A DNA stretch of 10,172 nucleotides from UBA7803 sp041686955 (GTDB taxonomy: Bacteria > Pseudomonadota > Gammaproteobacteria > Pseudomonadales > Azotimanducaceae): contig JAWLCV010000104.1 in the NCBI GenBank assembly GCA_041686955.1, positions 1-10,172 on the forward strand, read 5' to 3'. Below the pieces are notes generated by a model that saw only the letters and a program-made list of their open reading frames with translations, ran no database searches and had not been told where the DNA came from. Each line of letters starts with the position of its first letter. Position 1 is the first letter of the stretch. This document shows positions 1 through 6,092 of this stretch, in pieces. A program made the position numbers and the translations under genes.

Positions 1-1204
1 CGAACACCCTCGCCACCGTGCCGTCCGCCAGCGCCAGCTCGAGCCAGGTGTTCACGAAGGCCAGCCACGCCCCGTCCTGCGGCAGCAGGTAGGCCTTTTC
101 CTGGTAGGTGAGCGTCTCGGCCAGGGTGACGCACAGCTCAGGGTGGATGCGGGCCTGCAGCTCCGCTTCCACCCGGTCGGTGATCATCACGTCGGCCTCG
201 CCTTCGATCAGCCGCTCGAAGATGGTCCGGTTGTCTTCGTGAAGGATTTTTTCGGCGCGACGCAGTTTGGCGTCGACGAAGCGCTCGTTGGTGCCGCCCG
301 GGTTCACCACCACCCGCACGCCGGCACGATCGATGGCGTCGAGGCTCGAAAAGCGCGACGCGGCATCGCAGCGGGCGATGGGCACCTTGCCGCCCACGTA
401 GTACGGCACCGAGAGATAGGCGTGCTTCTGACGCTCGAGAATGCGCGAGATTCCGCCCATGGCGATGTCGAAGGCTCCGGCCTGGAGGTCCGCCATCAGC
501 CGCGGCCAGGACGTGGGCACGAGCACGAGTTGCACGCCGAGCCCGGTGGCGAGACGGCGGGCCAGGTCGATGTCGATCCCGCCGAACGGCGCCTCCGCGC
601 CGGCCCGGTGGGAGAACGGCGCGTAATCCCCCGTGGTGCCCACCCGCAGCACGCCGGTCTCGAGAATCTGCTCGAGCCGGCTCGAGTAGCGCTCGATCTC
701 GCGGACCGCAGCCAGCAACGCATCCCGCGCCTCGGGGCTCAGCCCCTCCACGGCCACCGCGTCATCGAACTCGGCGGCACAGACGGCGCGATGGCTCTGA
801 CCCGCGGCGGCGGCGATGGCGGAGCCCAGGCGCAGGAGCTCCGGGCGCACCGTCCCCTGCAGGTCCGGCGCCGTCGCGGGGCCGCCGTCCCGCGCCCAGC
901 GGGCGAACCAGTGGCGCTGAATGCTCTTGGCCGCCTCGATCTGAGCCGCGAACAGCCGGCGACTGCTCAGCGGTGTGAGGCCGTGGCGCAACCCCTCCTC
1001 CACCGCGTGCTCCAGCACCACGGCCTCGCGCTCCCGGTCCTCCACGGGAAGGCCGTTCAGCCACTTGTGGGCCGCCACCTCGTCCATCAGCTCGAGGCGC
1101 TGATCCAACAGCTCGAGCAGATTGCCGCCGTCGAAGGCCTGGGCCACGACCGCGATCAGGAGCAGGCTCGAGCCCACCGCCCAGCGCGCCAGCATCGTCC
1201 TCAT
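1..1204 (-). CDS. aroQ-pheC: Periplasmic bifunctional chorismate mutase (AroQ gamma class) / cyclohexadienyl dehydratase (PheC), C-terminus cut off
   Basis: Predicted to turn chorismate into prephenate (N-terminal domain) and then prephenate or arogenate into phenylpyruvate or phenylalanine (C-terminal domain), a periplasmic route to phenylalanine. I translated 401 codons from ATG 1204-1202. Residues 1-23 form a signal peptide: basic start, hydrophobic WAVGSSLLLIAVV, cleavage after AQA. Residues 29-103 match secreted AroQ: R36, VAAHKW with K47, PVEDRERE with D56 and R59, then F85..QIEAAKSIQ. Residues 104-177 complete the helical domain. Residues 178-401 match PheC: LRVGTTGDYAPF (186-197), an FGGIDIDLARRLA solute-binding-fold stretch, NPGGTNERFVDA (301-312) and VMITDRVEAELQ (339-350). 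Probably only about 20 residues are missing beyond the window edge. The start overlaps the UDG stop (ATGA), suggesting translational coupling; an in-frame ATG at 1195 is an alternative. Both domain assignments rest on clear motifs; the physiological role is inferred. Confidence 0.9.
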   Translation of the reverse strand, partial: MRTMLARWAVGSSLLLIAVVAQAFDGGNLLELLDQRLELMDEVAAHKWLNGLPVEDREREAVVLEHAVEEGLRHGLTPLSSRRLFAAQIEAAKSIQRHWFARWARDGGPATAPDLQGTVRPELLRLGSAIAAAAGQSHRAVCAAEFDDAVAVEGLSPEARDALLAAVREIERYSSRLEQILETGVLRVGTTGDYAPFSHRAGAEAPFGGIDIDLARRLATGLGVQLVLVPTSWPRLMADLQAGAFDIAMGGISRILERQKHAYLSVPYYVGGKVPIARCDAASRFSSLDAIDRAGVRVVVNPGGTNERFVDAKLRRAEKILHEDNRTIFERLIEGEADVMITDRVEAELQARIHPELCVTLAETLTYQEKAYLLPQDGAWLAFVNTWLELALADGTVARVF

Positions 1205-1806
1205 CGTTCCTCTCGTTCCGCGAGCCCCGGCGCATCGCCGAGGGCCTGCCGCAATGTATCCATGTCCGCCTCCAGCCAGCGCCGGGGCTCGGGGAAGCGC
1301 ATGGCCGCCGCGGGGTGCGCGGTGATGAGCACCCGCCGGCCCTGCCAGTGCCGCCACTGGCCGCGGACCTCGCCCAGCGGCCGCCGTTCCCCCAGCACCT
1401 GGGCCGCCGCCACGCCCCCGAGCAGAACCAGCAATGGCGCCGCCACCAGCTCTAGCTGGCGCAGCAGCCAGCTCTCGCGGCAGATGCGCAGCTCGTCGGC
1501 CCGCGGCCGCCGGTTGCCCGGCGGGCGGCATTTTACCGAGCTGGTGACGAACACGTCGCCGCGGTTCAGGCCGGCCCGGGCCAGCATCAGGTCGAAGTGG
1601 ACCCCGGCGCGGCCGACGAACGGCCGGCCCACGGCATCCTCCCGCGCCCCTGGGGCTTCGCCCACGAACATCACCCGCGCTGCGGCGGGCCCCTCCCCCG
1701 GCACCGCGTGACGGCGGCTCACGTGCAGCGGACAGCGCTGGCATCGGCGAATGCCCTCGGCCAGCCGCCGGAGCTCTTCCTCGGCGGAATCCATGGAGCC
1801 CAGCAT
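1201..1806 (-). CDS. Family 4 uracil-DNA glycosylase with 4Fe-4S cluster
   Basis: Removes uracil arising in DNA by cytosine deamination or dUTP incorporation, the first step of base-excision repair. From the ATG at 1806 the protein is 201 aa, the usual size for this family. The four cluster cysteines are present: C22 and C25 (CQRCPL), C93 (SVKCRPPGNR) and C109 (RICRES). The active-site motif GEAPGAREDAVGRPFVGRAG begins near residue 49 with E50, and the second motif TAHPAAAMR places H164. After GRAG the sequence reads VHFD, where many members have QLLD; this is a small oddity in the DNA-contact region. Start choice is uncertain: a TTG at 1812, ATG 1806 and ATG 1794 are all in frame, with only a weak G-rich ribosome site (GGCGGGG) before 1806. 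The stop TGA (1203-1201) overlaps the ATG of the downstream aroQ-pheC gene. It is divergent from the ExoIII gene, which acts later in the same pathway. Confidence 0.93.
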   Translation of the reverse strand: MLGSMDSAEEELRRLAEGIRRCQRCPLHVSRRHAVPGEGPAAARVMFVGEAPGAREDAVGRPFVGRAGVHFDLMLARAGLNRGDVFVTSSVKCRPPGNRRPRADELRICRESWLLRQLELVAAPLLVLLGGVAAAQVLGERRPLGEVRGQWRHWQGRRVLITAHPAAAMRFPEPRRWLEADMDTLRQALGDAPGLAEREER

Positions 1807-1874
1807 AACCAAACCCCGCCCTGAGGCACCCGCGGCTTCTGCTGTCGGTGCGCGTTTTCGTTTAGTATCGCCCC
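1807..1874. promoter_or_regulatory. Divergent promoter region between UDG and xthA
   Basis: These 68 bp separate two head-to-head repair genes. The only AT-rich patch (about 1855-1868) contains TAGTAT (1863-1868) on the plus strand, a fair -10 hexamer, and GATACT on the minus strand, a possible -10 for UDG. No good -35 hexamer is visible for either. If TAGTAT is the real -10, transcription of xthA would begin at or next to its ATG (1875). Promoter positions are inferred by eye. Confidence 0.35.
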
Positions 1875-2651
1875 ATGCGTATCGCCACCTGGAACATCAA
1901 CGGCCTGCGGGCCCGTCTCGACTTTCTCTGCCTGTGGCTCGAGCGCCGCCAACCGGACGTGGTGGGGCTTCAGGAGCTGAAGATCCTGGACGACCAGTTC
2001 CCCCACGAGGTTCTCGCAGAGCTCGGCTACCACGCGCTGGTGTACGGCGAGAAGGCGTGGAACGGCGTCGCCGTTCTGAGCCGCGAGCCGGCGGAGGTGC
2101 TGCACCGTGGCCTCCCCGGGCAGGAAGACTTCGGTGCGCGCCTGCTGTCGGCCCGGGTGGGCGGACTGATCTTCGAGACGGTCTATTGCCCCAACGGCAA
2201 GACCCTGGATCACGAGGACTTTCCGCGGAAGCTGGCCTGGTTCGACTCCCTGCTCGAGCACTGGCGCGAGCTTCACCGACCCGACGAACATCTGGTGCTG
2301 TGCGGCGATTTCAACGTCTGCCCGGAAGCCGCGGACAGCTGGCGCGGCGCGGCCGGAGACGGGGCGCTGTTCCACACCGAGGCGGAGCGGAGCCGGCTGG
2401 CCCGGTTGCTGGAGCTCGGCCTGCACGACCTCTACCGGCACGCGCACCCCGAAGGGCGGGAGTATTCCTGGTGGGACTATCGGGGCGGCGCCTTCCACCG
2501 CGGCCAGGGCCTGCGCATCGACCTGATCCTCGGCTCCCCGTCCGTGGCGGCCCGGGTGCGTGACGTGGTGATCGACCGTGATTTCCGCAAGAAGCAGAGC
2601 GGCCTCACCGCGTCGGACCACGCCCCGGTCTACGCCGATCTCGACGACTGA
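1875..2651 (+). CDS. xthA: Exodeoxyribonuclease III (AP endonuclease, EEP fold)
   Basis: Cleaves DNA 5' of abasic sites and degrades 3' ends; Mg-dependent, cytoplasmic, acting after glycosylases in base-excision repair. The protein is 258 aa (E. coli ExoIII is 268). Full-length endonuclease/exonuclease/phosphatase signatures are visible: WNINGLRA with N7, LQELK with E34, VYCPNG with Y104, CGDFNV with D145 and N147, GLRIDLIL with D216, and TASDHAPVYADL with the catalytic pair D248-H249. It therefore looks complete and active. The start is fixed by the motif beginning at residue 2 (RIATWNINGLRA), but no Shine-Dalgarno sequence precedes it and a possible -10 lies only 6 bp upstream, so a leaderless mRNA is possible. 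It diverges from the UDG gene and converges on the EVE gene with only 10 bp between the stop codons. The exact ortholog (XthA versus the related ExoA) is not settled by sequence reading alone. Confidence 0.95.
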   Translation: MRIATWNINGLRARLDFLCLWLERRQPDVVGLQELKILDDQFPHEVLAELGYHALVYGEKAWNGVAVLSREPAEVLHRGLPGQEDFGARLLSARVGGLIFETVYCPNGKTLDHEDFPRKLAWFDSLLEHWRELHRPDEHLVLCGDFNVCPEAADSWRGAAGDGALFHTEAERSRLARLLELGLHDLYRHAHPEGREYSWWDYRGGAFHRGQGLRIDLILGSPSVAARVRDVVIDRDFRKKQSGLTASDHAPVYADLDD

Positions 2652-2661
2652 GGGCCGGCGC

Positions 2662-3117
2662 CTACTCCATCTCCAGCACCGCCTGCCACTCCGCTTCGCT
2701 CACGGGCATCACCGACAGGCGGTTGCCCTTGCGCACCAGCGCCATGGCCGCGAGCTCGGGATTCTCCTTCAGCTCCTGCAGGGGGATGGTGCGGCGAAGC
2801 TTCCGCACGTACTGCACGTCCACCATCAGCCAGCGGGGATTCTCGGGATCGCTCTTGGGGTCGTAGTGGGGATCGTCGGGATCGAAGGCAGTGTGGTCCG
2901 GGTAGGCTTCCCGCACCACGCGGGCAATACCCACCACCCCGGGGGTTTCGCAGTTGGAATGGTAGAAGAGCACCTGGTCACCCTTCTTCATGTCGCGCAT
3001 GAAGTTGCGGGCCTGGTAGTTGCGCACGCCGTCCCAGTGCTCGCTGCGCTCCGGCCGGCGGTACAGATCGTCGATGCTGAACTCGCCCGGTTCGGATTTC
3101 ATCAGCCAGTAAGCCAT
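2662..3117 (-). CDS. EVE-domain protein (DUF55 / thymocyte nuclear protein 1-like)
   Basis: A 151-aa protein made of a single EVE domain, the PUA-like fold that in characterised relatives reads modified bases in nucleic acids. The family pattern is easy to follow end to end: YWLMKSEPGEFSIDDL (3-18), WDGVRNYQARNFMRDMKKGD (29-48), VLFYHSNCETPGVVGIARVV, a YPDHTAFDPDDPHYDPKSDP acidic stretch, PRWLMVDVQYV, and the terminal RKGNRLSVMPVSEAEW. It is complete, with no fused partner. A GGAG ribosome site lies 6 nt before the ATG. It starts 19 bp after the stop of the upstream dehydrogenase gene on the same strand, so the two are probably co-transcribed. In this lineage of standalone EVE proteins the ligand and biological role are unknown; a link to the nearby DNA-repair genes is only positional. 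Confidence 0.93.
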   Translation of the reverse strand: MAYWLMKSEPGEFSIDDLYRRPERSEHWDGVRNYQARNFMRDMKKGDQVLFYHSNCETPGVVGIARVVREAYPDHTAFDPDDPHYDPKSDPENPRWLMVDVQYVRKLRRTIPLQELKENPELAAMALVRKGNRLSVMPVSEAEWQAVLEME

Positions 3118-3136
3118 CTGCCGCTCCGCTGCCGCG

Positions 3137-4294
3137 TCAACGCTGGGGTGTGACCAGATACTTCTCGCCCGTGGACTGCCGGCCGTAGGCGGCGATGGCG
3201 TCCGTGGACAGCGCTTCCGGCAGCGACACCTCCCGGGTGTAGTGACTGGCGAAGGTGGTGGTGATCTCGGCGGCCACCCGGGCGCGCAGCCGGCCGGCGG
3301 CCTCGGCGCCGATGCGCTCGAGAAACGGCGGCAGCAGCCAGCCGCCCACGCCCCAGGCCATGCCGAAATTGCGGTGCAGGATGGTGGGTCCCCGGTCCAG
3401 GCCGCCGTAGATGTAGACGTGCTTGTAGACGTTTGAGCCGTAACGGCTGTACTCCGCCGCCGAGCGCGCCGCTGCCCGCTCCATGCACGCGAGGATCTGC
3501 CCCGCCAGCTCGCCGCCGCCGATGGCGTCGAAACCCAGGGTGGCGCCGGTGTCGGCCAGCGCCTCGGTGAGGTCGTCGAGGAACGATGGGGCGCTGGAGT
3601 CCACCACGTGGGATGCCCCCTGCTCCTTGAGTAGCGCCGCCTGCTCGGGGCGACGCACCACGTTCACCAGCGGCACGGCGTCGGCCAGGCAGATCCGGTT
3701 CAGCATCTGGCCCAGGTTGGAAGCGGCCGCGGTGTGCACCAGGCCGCGATGACCTTCCAGGCGCATGGTCTCCACCATGCCCAAGGCGGTGAGCGGGTTG
3801 ACGAAGCACGACGCCCCCTGCCGGGGCGTGGTGCCTTCCGGCAGCACCAGGCACTGATCCGCCTCGATGCACCGGTACTCCGCGTACATGGCGCCCCCGA
3901 GCACGGCTACGGTCTTGCCGAGCAGCGCCTGGGCCGCCGCCGAGGCGCCCGCGGCCACCACCACCCCCGCGCCCTCGTTACCCACCGGGAGCGGCCGATC
4001 CAGGCGGCCGGCCAGGGCCGGCATCGCCGCCGGAGCGAGCGGCGCGGTGACCACGGGGGATTCAGTGGAGCCGGATACGACGGCTTTACTCATGTCGGCG
4101 CCGGCGAACAGCAGCCCCAGATCCGACGGATTGATGGGCGCCGCCTCCACCCGCACCAGAACCTGGTCCGCCCGCGGGGTCGGCACGTCCACCCGGTCGA
4201 GGGTCAGCTCCAGGGTTCCATCCGCCTTGACCGTGGAGCGGAGCTGCCGCATCGTGTCGGGGATCGATTGCGCCGAGTCGGTTGCCTGGGCCAT
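3137..4294 (-). CDS. Medium-chain dehydrogenase/reductase (zinc-binding dehydrogenase / quinone oxidoreductase family)
   Basis: Predicted NAD(P)H-dependent cytoplasmic oxidoreductase, 385 aa, acting on an unknown quinone, enone or similar carbonyl. The MDR layout is clear: GroES-like N-terminal part with VRVEAAPINPSDLG (47-60) and GNEGAGVVVAAG (105-116), a FVNPLTALGM hinge (164-173), then the nucleotide-binding half starting HTAAASNLGQML (187-198), with VNVVRRPEQAALLKEQGASH and GFDAIGGGELAGQ following. I see no catalytic or structural zinc cysteine cluster, which fits the zinc-free quinone-reductase branch. The start at ATG 4294 is preceded by AGGGAG at a good distance. The open frame continues upstream into the N gap, but that part overlaps the divergent lipoprotein gene and is not convincing. 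ATG 4252 (MRQLRSTVK) is a weaker alternative start. Probably the first gene of a two-gene operon with the EVE gene. No substrate can be assigned. Confidence 0.85.
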   Translation of the reverse strand: MAQATDSAQSIPDTMRQLRSTVKADGTLELTLDRVDVPTPRADQVLVRVEAAPINPSDLGLLFAGADMSKAVVSGSTESPVVTAPLAPAAMPALAGRLDRPLPVGNEGAGVVVAAGASAAAQALLGKTVAVLGGAMYAEYRCIEADQCLVLPEGTTPRQGASCFVNPLTALGMVETMRLEGHRGLVHTAAASNLGQMLNRICLADAVPLVNVVRRPEQAALLKEQGASHVVDSSAPSFLDDLTEALADTGATLGFDAIGGGELAGQILACMERAAARSAAEYSRYGSNVYKHVYIYGGLDRGPTILHRNFGMAWGVGGWLLPPFLERIGAEAAGRLRARVAAEITTTFASHYTREVSLPEALSTDAIAAYGRQSTGEKYLVTPQR

Positions 4295-4363
4295 GTGAGC
4301 TCCCTGGTGAGACGAAGGCTGCCAATCTACCCATTCTGGTCGCGAAGTCCATGGGGAACCGTC

Positions 4364-4894
4364 ATGCGGCTCGTCGTCGCCTCGATCCTCGCCCTCGCCG
4401 CGGCCGGCTGCGGCGGTGACAGCAGCGCCCGATTCTGCTTCGGTTCCGAAGCGTTCTGTCGGCGGTTCTTCGGGCCCAACGAGGCGCCTCTGGCGGATGC
4501 GGGCGACGATCTGGAAGTGGTCGAAGGCGATCGAGTCGAGCTGGACGGCACCGGCAGCGAGGACCGCGACGGGATCGTGGACGCCTACGCCTGGACCCAG
4601 CGGTCCGGCCCGCCGGTGGCTCTGGAGAACGCGGATACCGCCCGGCCGCGTTTCACCGCCCCCGCGGTGACGGAGACCGCCACGCTGGAGTTCCGTCTGC
4701 TGGTGACCGACGACGACGGGGCCAGCGACAGCGATACCGTGCACGTCACCGTGCGCACCCGCCGGGCCGGCGCCGTCGCCACCGGCATCGCGCTGCTGAA
4801 GGGCGATCTCGCGCCGGACCCCGCCACCGCCACGGACACCTTCGTCGGCCTGTGGCTGGGCGCGCGGGTCACCGCCGTCGCCGGCGGCTGGGAC
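4364..4894 (+). CDS. PKD-domain lipoprotein, truncated by the assembly gap
   Basis: Probable surface or periplasmic lipoprotein of unknown function. The first 177 codons are visible. Residues 1-16 are a lipoprotein signal peptide (MRLVVASILALAAAGC, lipobox AAGC, lipidated C16). A short spacer with C25 and C32 (a possible disulphide) leads to an Ig-like PKD/K319L-type domain at about 39-131: NEAPLADAGDDLEVVEGD, LDGTGSEDRDGIVDAYAWTQ, FTAP, LVTDDDGASDSDTVHVTV. Such domains usually act as spacers or carbohydrate/protein contact modules in exported proteins. Residues 132-177 (to GLWLGARVTAVAGGWD) belong to an unrecognised following region. GGGGAA before the ATG may be the ribosome site. The gene then enters the N run, and the tail at 4995-5087 is a likely C-terminus. 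It is divergent from the dehydrogenase gene, 69 bp away. Confidence 0.8.
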
Positions 4895-4994
4895 NNNNNN
4901 NNNNNNNNNNNNNNNNNNNNNNNNNNNNNNNNNNNNNNNNNNNNNNNNNNNNNNNNNNNNNNNNNNNNNNNNNNNNNNNNNNNNNNNNNNNNNN
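4895..4994. other. Assembly gap (100 N)
   Basis: A run of exactly 100 N, the conventional placeholder for a scaffold join of unknown true length. It falls inside the PKD lipoprotein gene. The sequence immediately to the right is a GC-rich 12-bp tandem repeat, a likely cause of the failed assembly. Any reading frame drawn across the gap is unsupported. Confidence 0.98.
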
Positions 4995-5030
4995 CCGGCG
5001 GCCTCGCCGGCGGCCTCGCCGGAGGCGCTG
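4995..5030 (+). repeat. 12-bp GC-rich tandem repeat abutting the gap
   Basis: The unit CCGGCGGCCTCG occurs at 4995-5006 and 5007-5018 and is followed by a diverged copy, CCGGAGGCGCTG (5019-5030). The array begins at the gap edge, so more copies may be hidden there. In the frame open up to TAG 5085 the unit encodes Pro-Ala-Ala-Ser. Confidence 0.7.
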
Positions 5031-5087
5031 GCGGCGGCGACCCTGCTGCTCACGGCATCGGCGCCCGCCGCCCCCGGCCCACCCTAG
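4995..5087 (+). CDS. Probable C-terminal tail of the gapped lipoprotein gene (PAAS-repeat fragment)
   Basis: Reading from the first base after the gap gives 30 codons ending in TAG (5085-5087): PAASPAASPEALAAATLLL, then TASAPAAPGPP. The first bases are a 12-bp tandem unit (CCGGCGGCCTCG twice, then a diverged copy) encoding PAAS repeats. A Pro/Ala-rich tail is plausible for an exported protein, and the stop falls just before the convergent VOC gene, as expected for the end of a plus-strand gene. Whether it is in frame with the lipoprotein part before the gap cannot be known, because the gap length is unknown. It could instead belong to a separate gene hidden in the gap. Confidence 0.45.
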   Translation, partial: PAASPAASPEALAAATLLLTASAPAAPGPP

Positions 5088-5101
5088 TGTTCTGCCTAGG
5101 G
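5082..5101. terminator. Possible shared hairpin between converging genes
   Basis: CCCTAG, an 8-nt loop, then CTAGGG forms a perfect 6-bp inverted repeat. It contains the TAG stop of the plus-strand tail (5085-5087) and the TAG stop of the minus-strand VOC gene (5098-5096). It lies where a bidirectional terminator would be expected. The stem is short and no T-run follows on either strand, so intrinsic termination is uncertain. Confidence 0.3.
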
Positions 5102-5959
5102 CAGGTTCACCCGCTCCGGCTGCCCGGACCAGGTCCACGCGTAGCTCAGTCGCGACAGGCCCAGCATCATGCCGCCCAGGGTCTCCGGATGGAGAAACAG
5201 AGTGTGGATGCCCAGCGCATCGCGCTGGCCTGGCGCGGGCTCCGCCGTGTGGCCGACGCCGGCCTCGCGAACGCGCCGTTCTATCTCGTCCAGTCGCCCG
5301 GTCTCGGCGAACGCCATGTACAGACCGCTGCCCACCCGCCGGTGAAACCGCTCCATGGTGGTGCCCTCCCGGGTCGGCGTGATGAGCTCCAGCCGGTCCA
5401 GACGATCGGGATCGAACAGGGTGAGCTCGCCCCGGTAGCCGTACTGCTCCGACTCAATGGGCTGGAAGGCGGAGCGATCGAGCCCCAGCACCTCGGCGGC
5501 CCGGGCGCTCTCGGCGGCGGCGTCATCCACCAGATCCGTCACCTCGTAGAAGGTGTCGATGAGCCCCACGGGCCGCTCCGGGGCATGAGGGCCCACCACG
5601 ATCCGCAACCCCTGAATGCCGGTGGCGGCCGAATCCAGCACCAGCCGCTCCTCGTCCCACAGCGGCTCGACGCCCCGGGTCTCGAGGTGCTCGGCGAACG
5701 CGTGCACGTCGCGGGTGGTGAAGCCTCCGGCGAAGAGATGGGGGCCCCGCGCCGCCAGTGCCCGGGACACGATGCCGTCTCCCTCGGGCTCGAGGATCTC
5801 GAGCCAGCCGTCGCCGAGACGCCAGTAGTGGGCCATGGCGCCCAGCGCCGGGCGGCGGGAGTTGCCCGCCGGCATGGCATCGAGAAACTGCTCCCAGCCG
5901 GCCGCCGCCGCGGCCGGTTTGCTCGCCACCATGACCACGCGATCCATCGCCTGCAGCAT
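5096..5959 (-). CDS. VOC-superfamily (glyoxalase-fold) protein
   Basis: A 287-aa predicted cytoplasmic protein with two VOC (beta-alpha-beta-beta-beta) units, a fold used by glyoxalases, epimerases and ring-cleaving dioxygenases. The N-terminal half starts MDRVVMVASKPAAAAAGWEQFL and includes HYWRLGDGWLEILEPEG. The C-terminal half includes LYMAFAETGRLDEIERRVREAG and FLHPETLGGMMLGLSR (255-270), which closely resembles the terminal FLHP..TGG.L.EL motif of methylmalonyl-CoA epimerase. In that family the Glu of the last LEL is a metal ligand; here the position is G267 (MLGLS). The enzyme may therefore lack metal-dependent activity or bind differently. The ATG at 5959 is preceded by GGGAGG at an ideal distance. 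The gene is divergent from the flavin monooxygenase by 133 bp. Substrate and reaction are unknown. Confidence 0.75.
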   Translation of the reverse strand: MLQAMDRVVMVASKPAAAAAGWEQFLDAMPAGNSRRPALGAMAHYWRLGDGWLEILEPEGDGIVSRALAARGPHLFAGGFTTRDVHAFAEHLETRGVEPLWDEERLVLDSAATGIQGLRIVVGPHAPERPVGLIDTFYEVTDLVDDAAAESARAAEVLGLDRSAFQPIESEQYGYRGELTLFDPDRLDRLELITPTREGTTMERFHRRVGSGLYMAFAETGRLDEIERRVREAGVGHTAEPAPGQRDALGIHTLFLHPETLGGMMLGLSRLSYAWTWSGQPERVNLP

Positions 5960-6092
5960 GACAGCCTCCCTTCGGTTCCTTCCGGCCGGTCATTGTATGC
6001 CAACAGTGGGCATTTCACGGCGGACACTTCGCAGGCCCGGGAAACGTTTGCCATACTGTGGACCCGATCATCGGCTGCAACGCGAGCATGTC
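5960..6092. promoter_or_regulatory. Divergent promoter region between VOC and monooxygenase genes
   Basis: This 133-bp spacer is the least GC-rich stretch nearby. On the minus strand TACAAT (complement of 5992-5997) is a good -10 for the VOC gene, followed by a strong AAGGGAGG ribosome site. On the plus strand CATACT (6052-6057) is a candidate -10 for the monooxygenase. No convincing -35 was seen for either, and no operator symmetry stands out. Confidence 0.4.

Noticed and set aside
762..1235. Minus-strand open frame beginning MRRGSRNERNDEDD
   Set aside because: Out-of-frame shadow of the AroQ domain; the true frame starts at 1204 with a signal peptide and chorismate mutase motifs.
143..1711. 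Long plus-strand open frame opposite aroQ-pheC and UDG
   Set aside because: It lies antisense to two genes with intact family motifs; its own translation is low-complexity, rich in His, Arg and Gly, with no recognisable domain. Long antisense frames are common at this GC content.
4295..5053. N-terminal extension of the dehydrogenase through the N gap
   Set aside because: The gap makes the frame meaningless, the stretch overlaps the divergent lipoprotein gene, and a good ribosome site and ATG are present at 4294.
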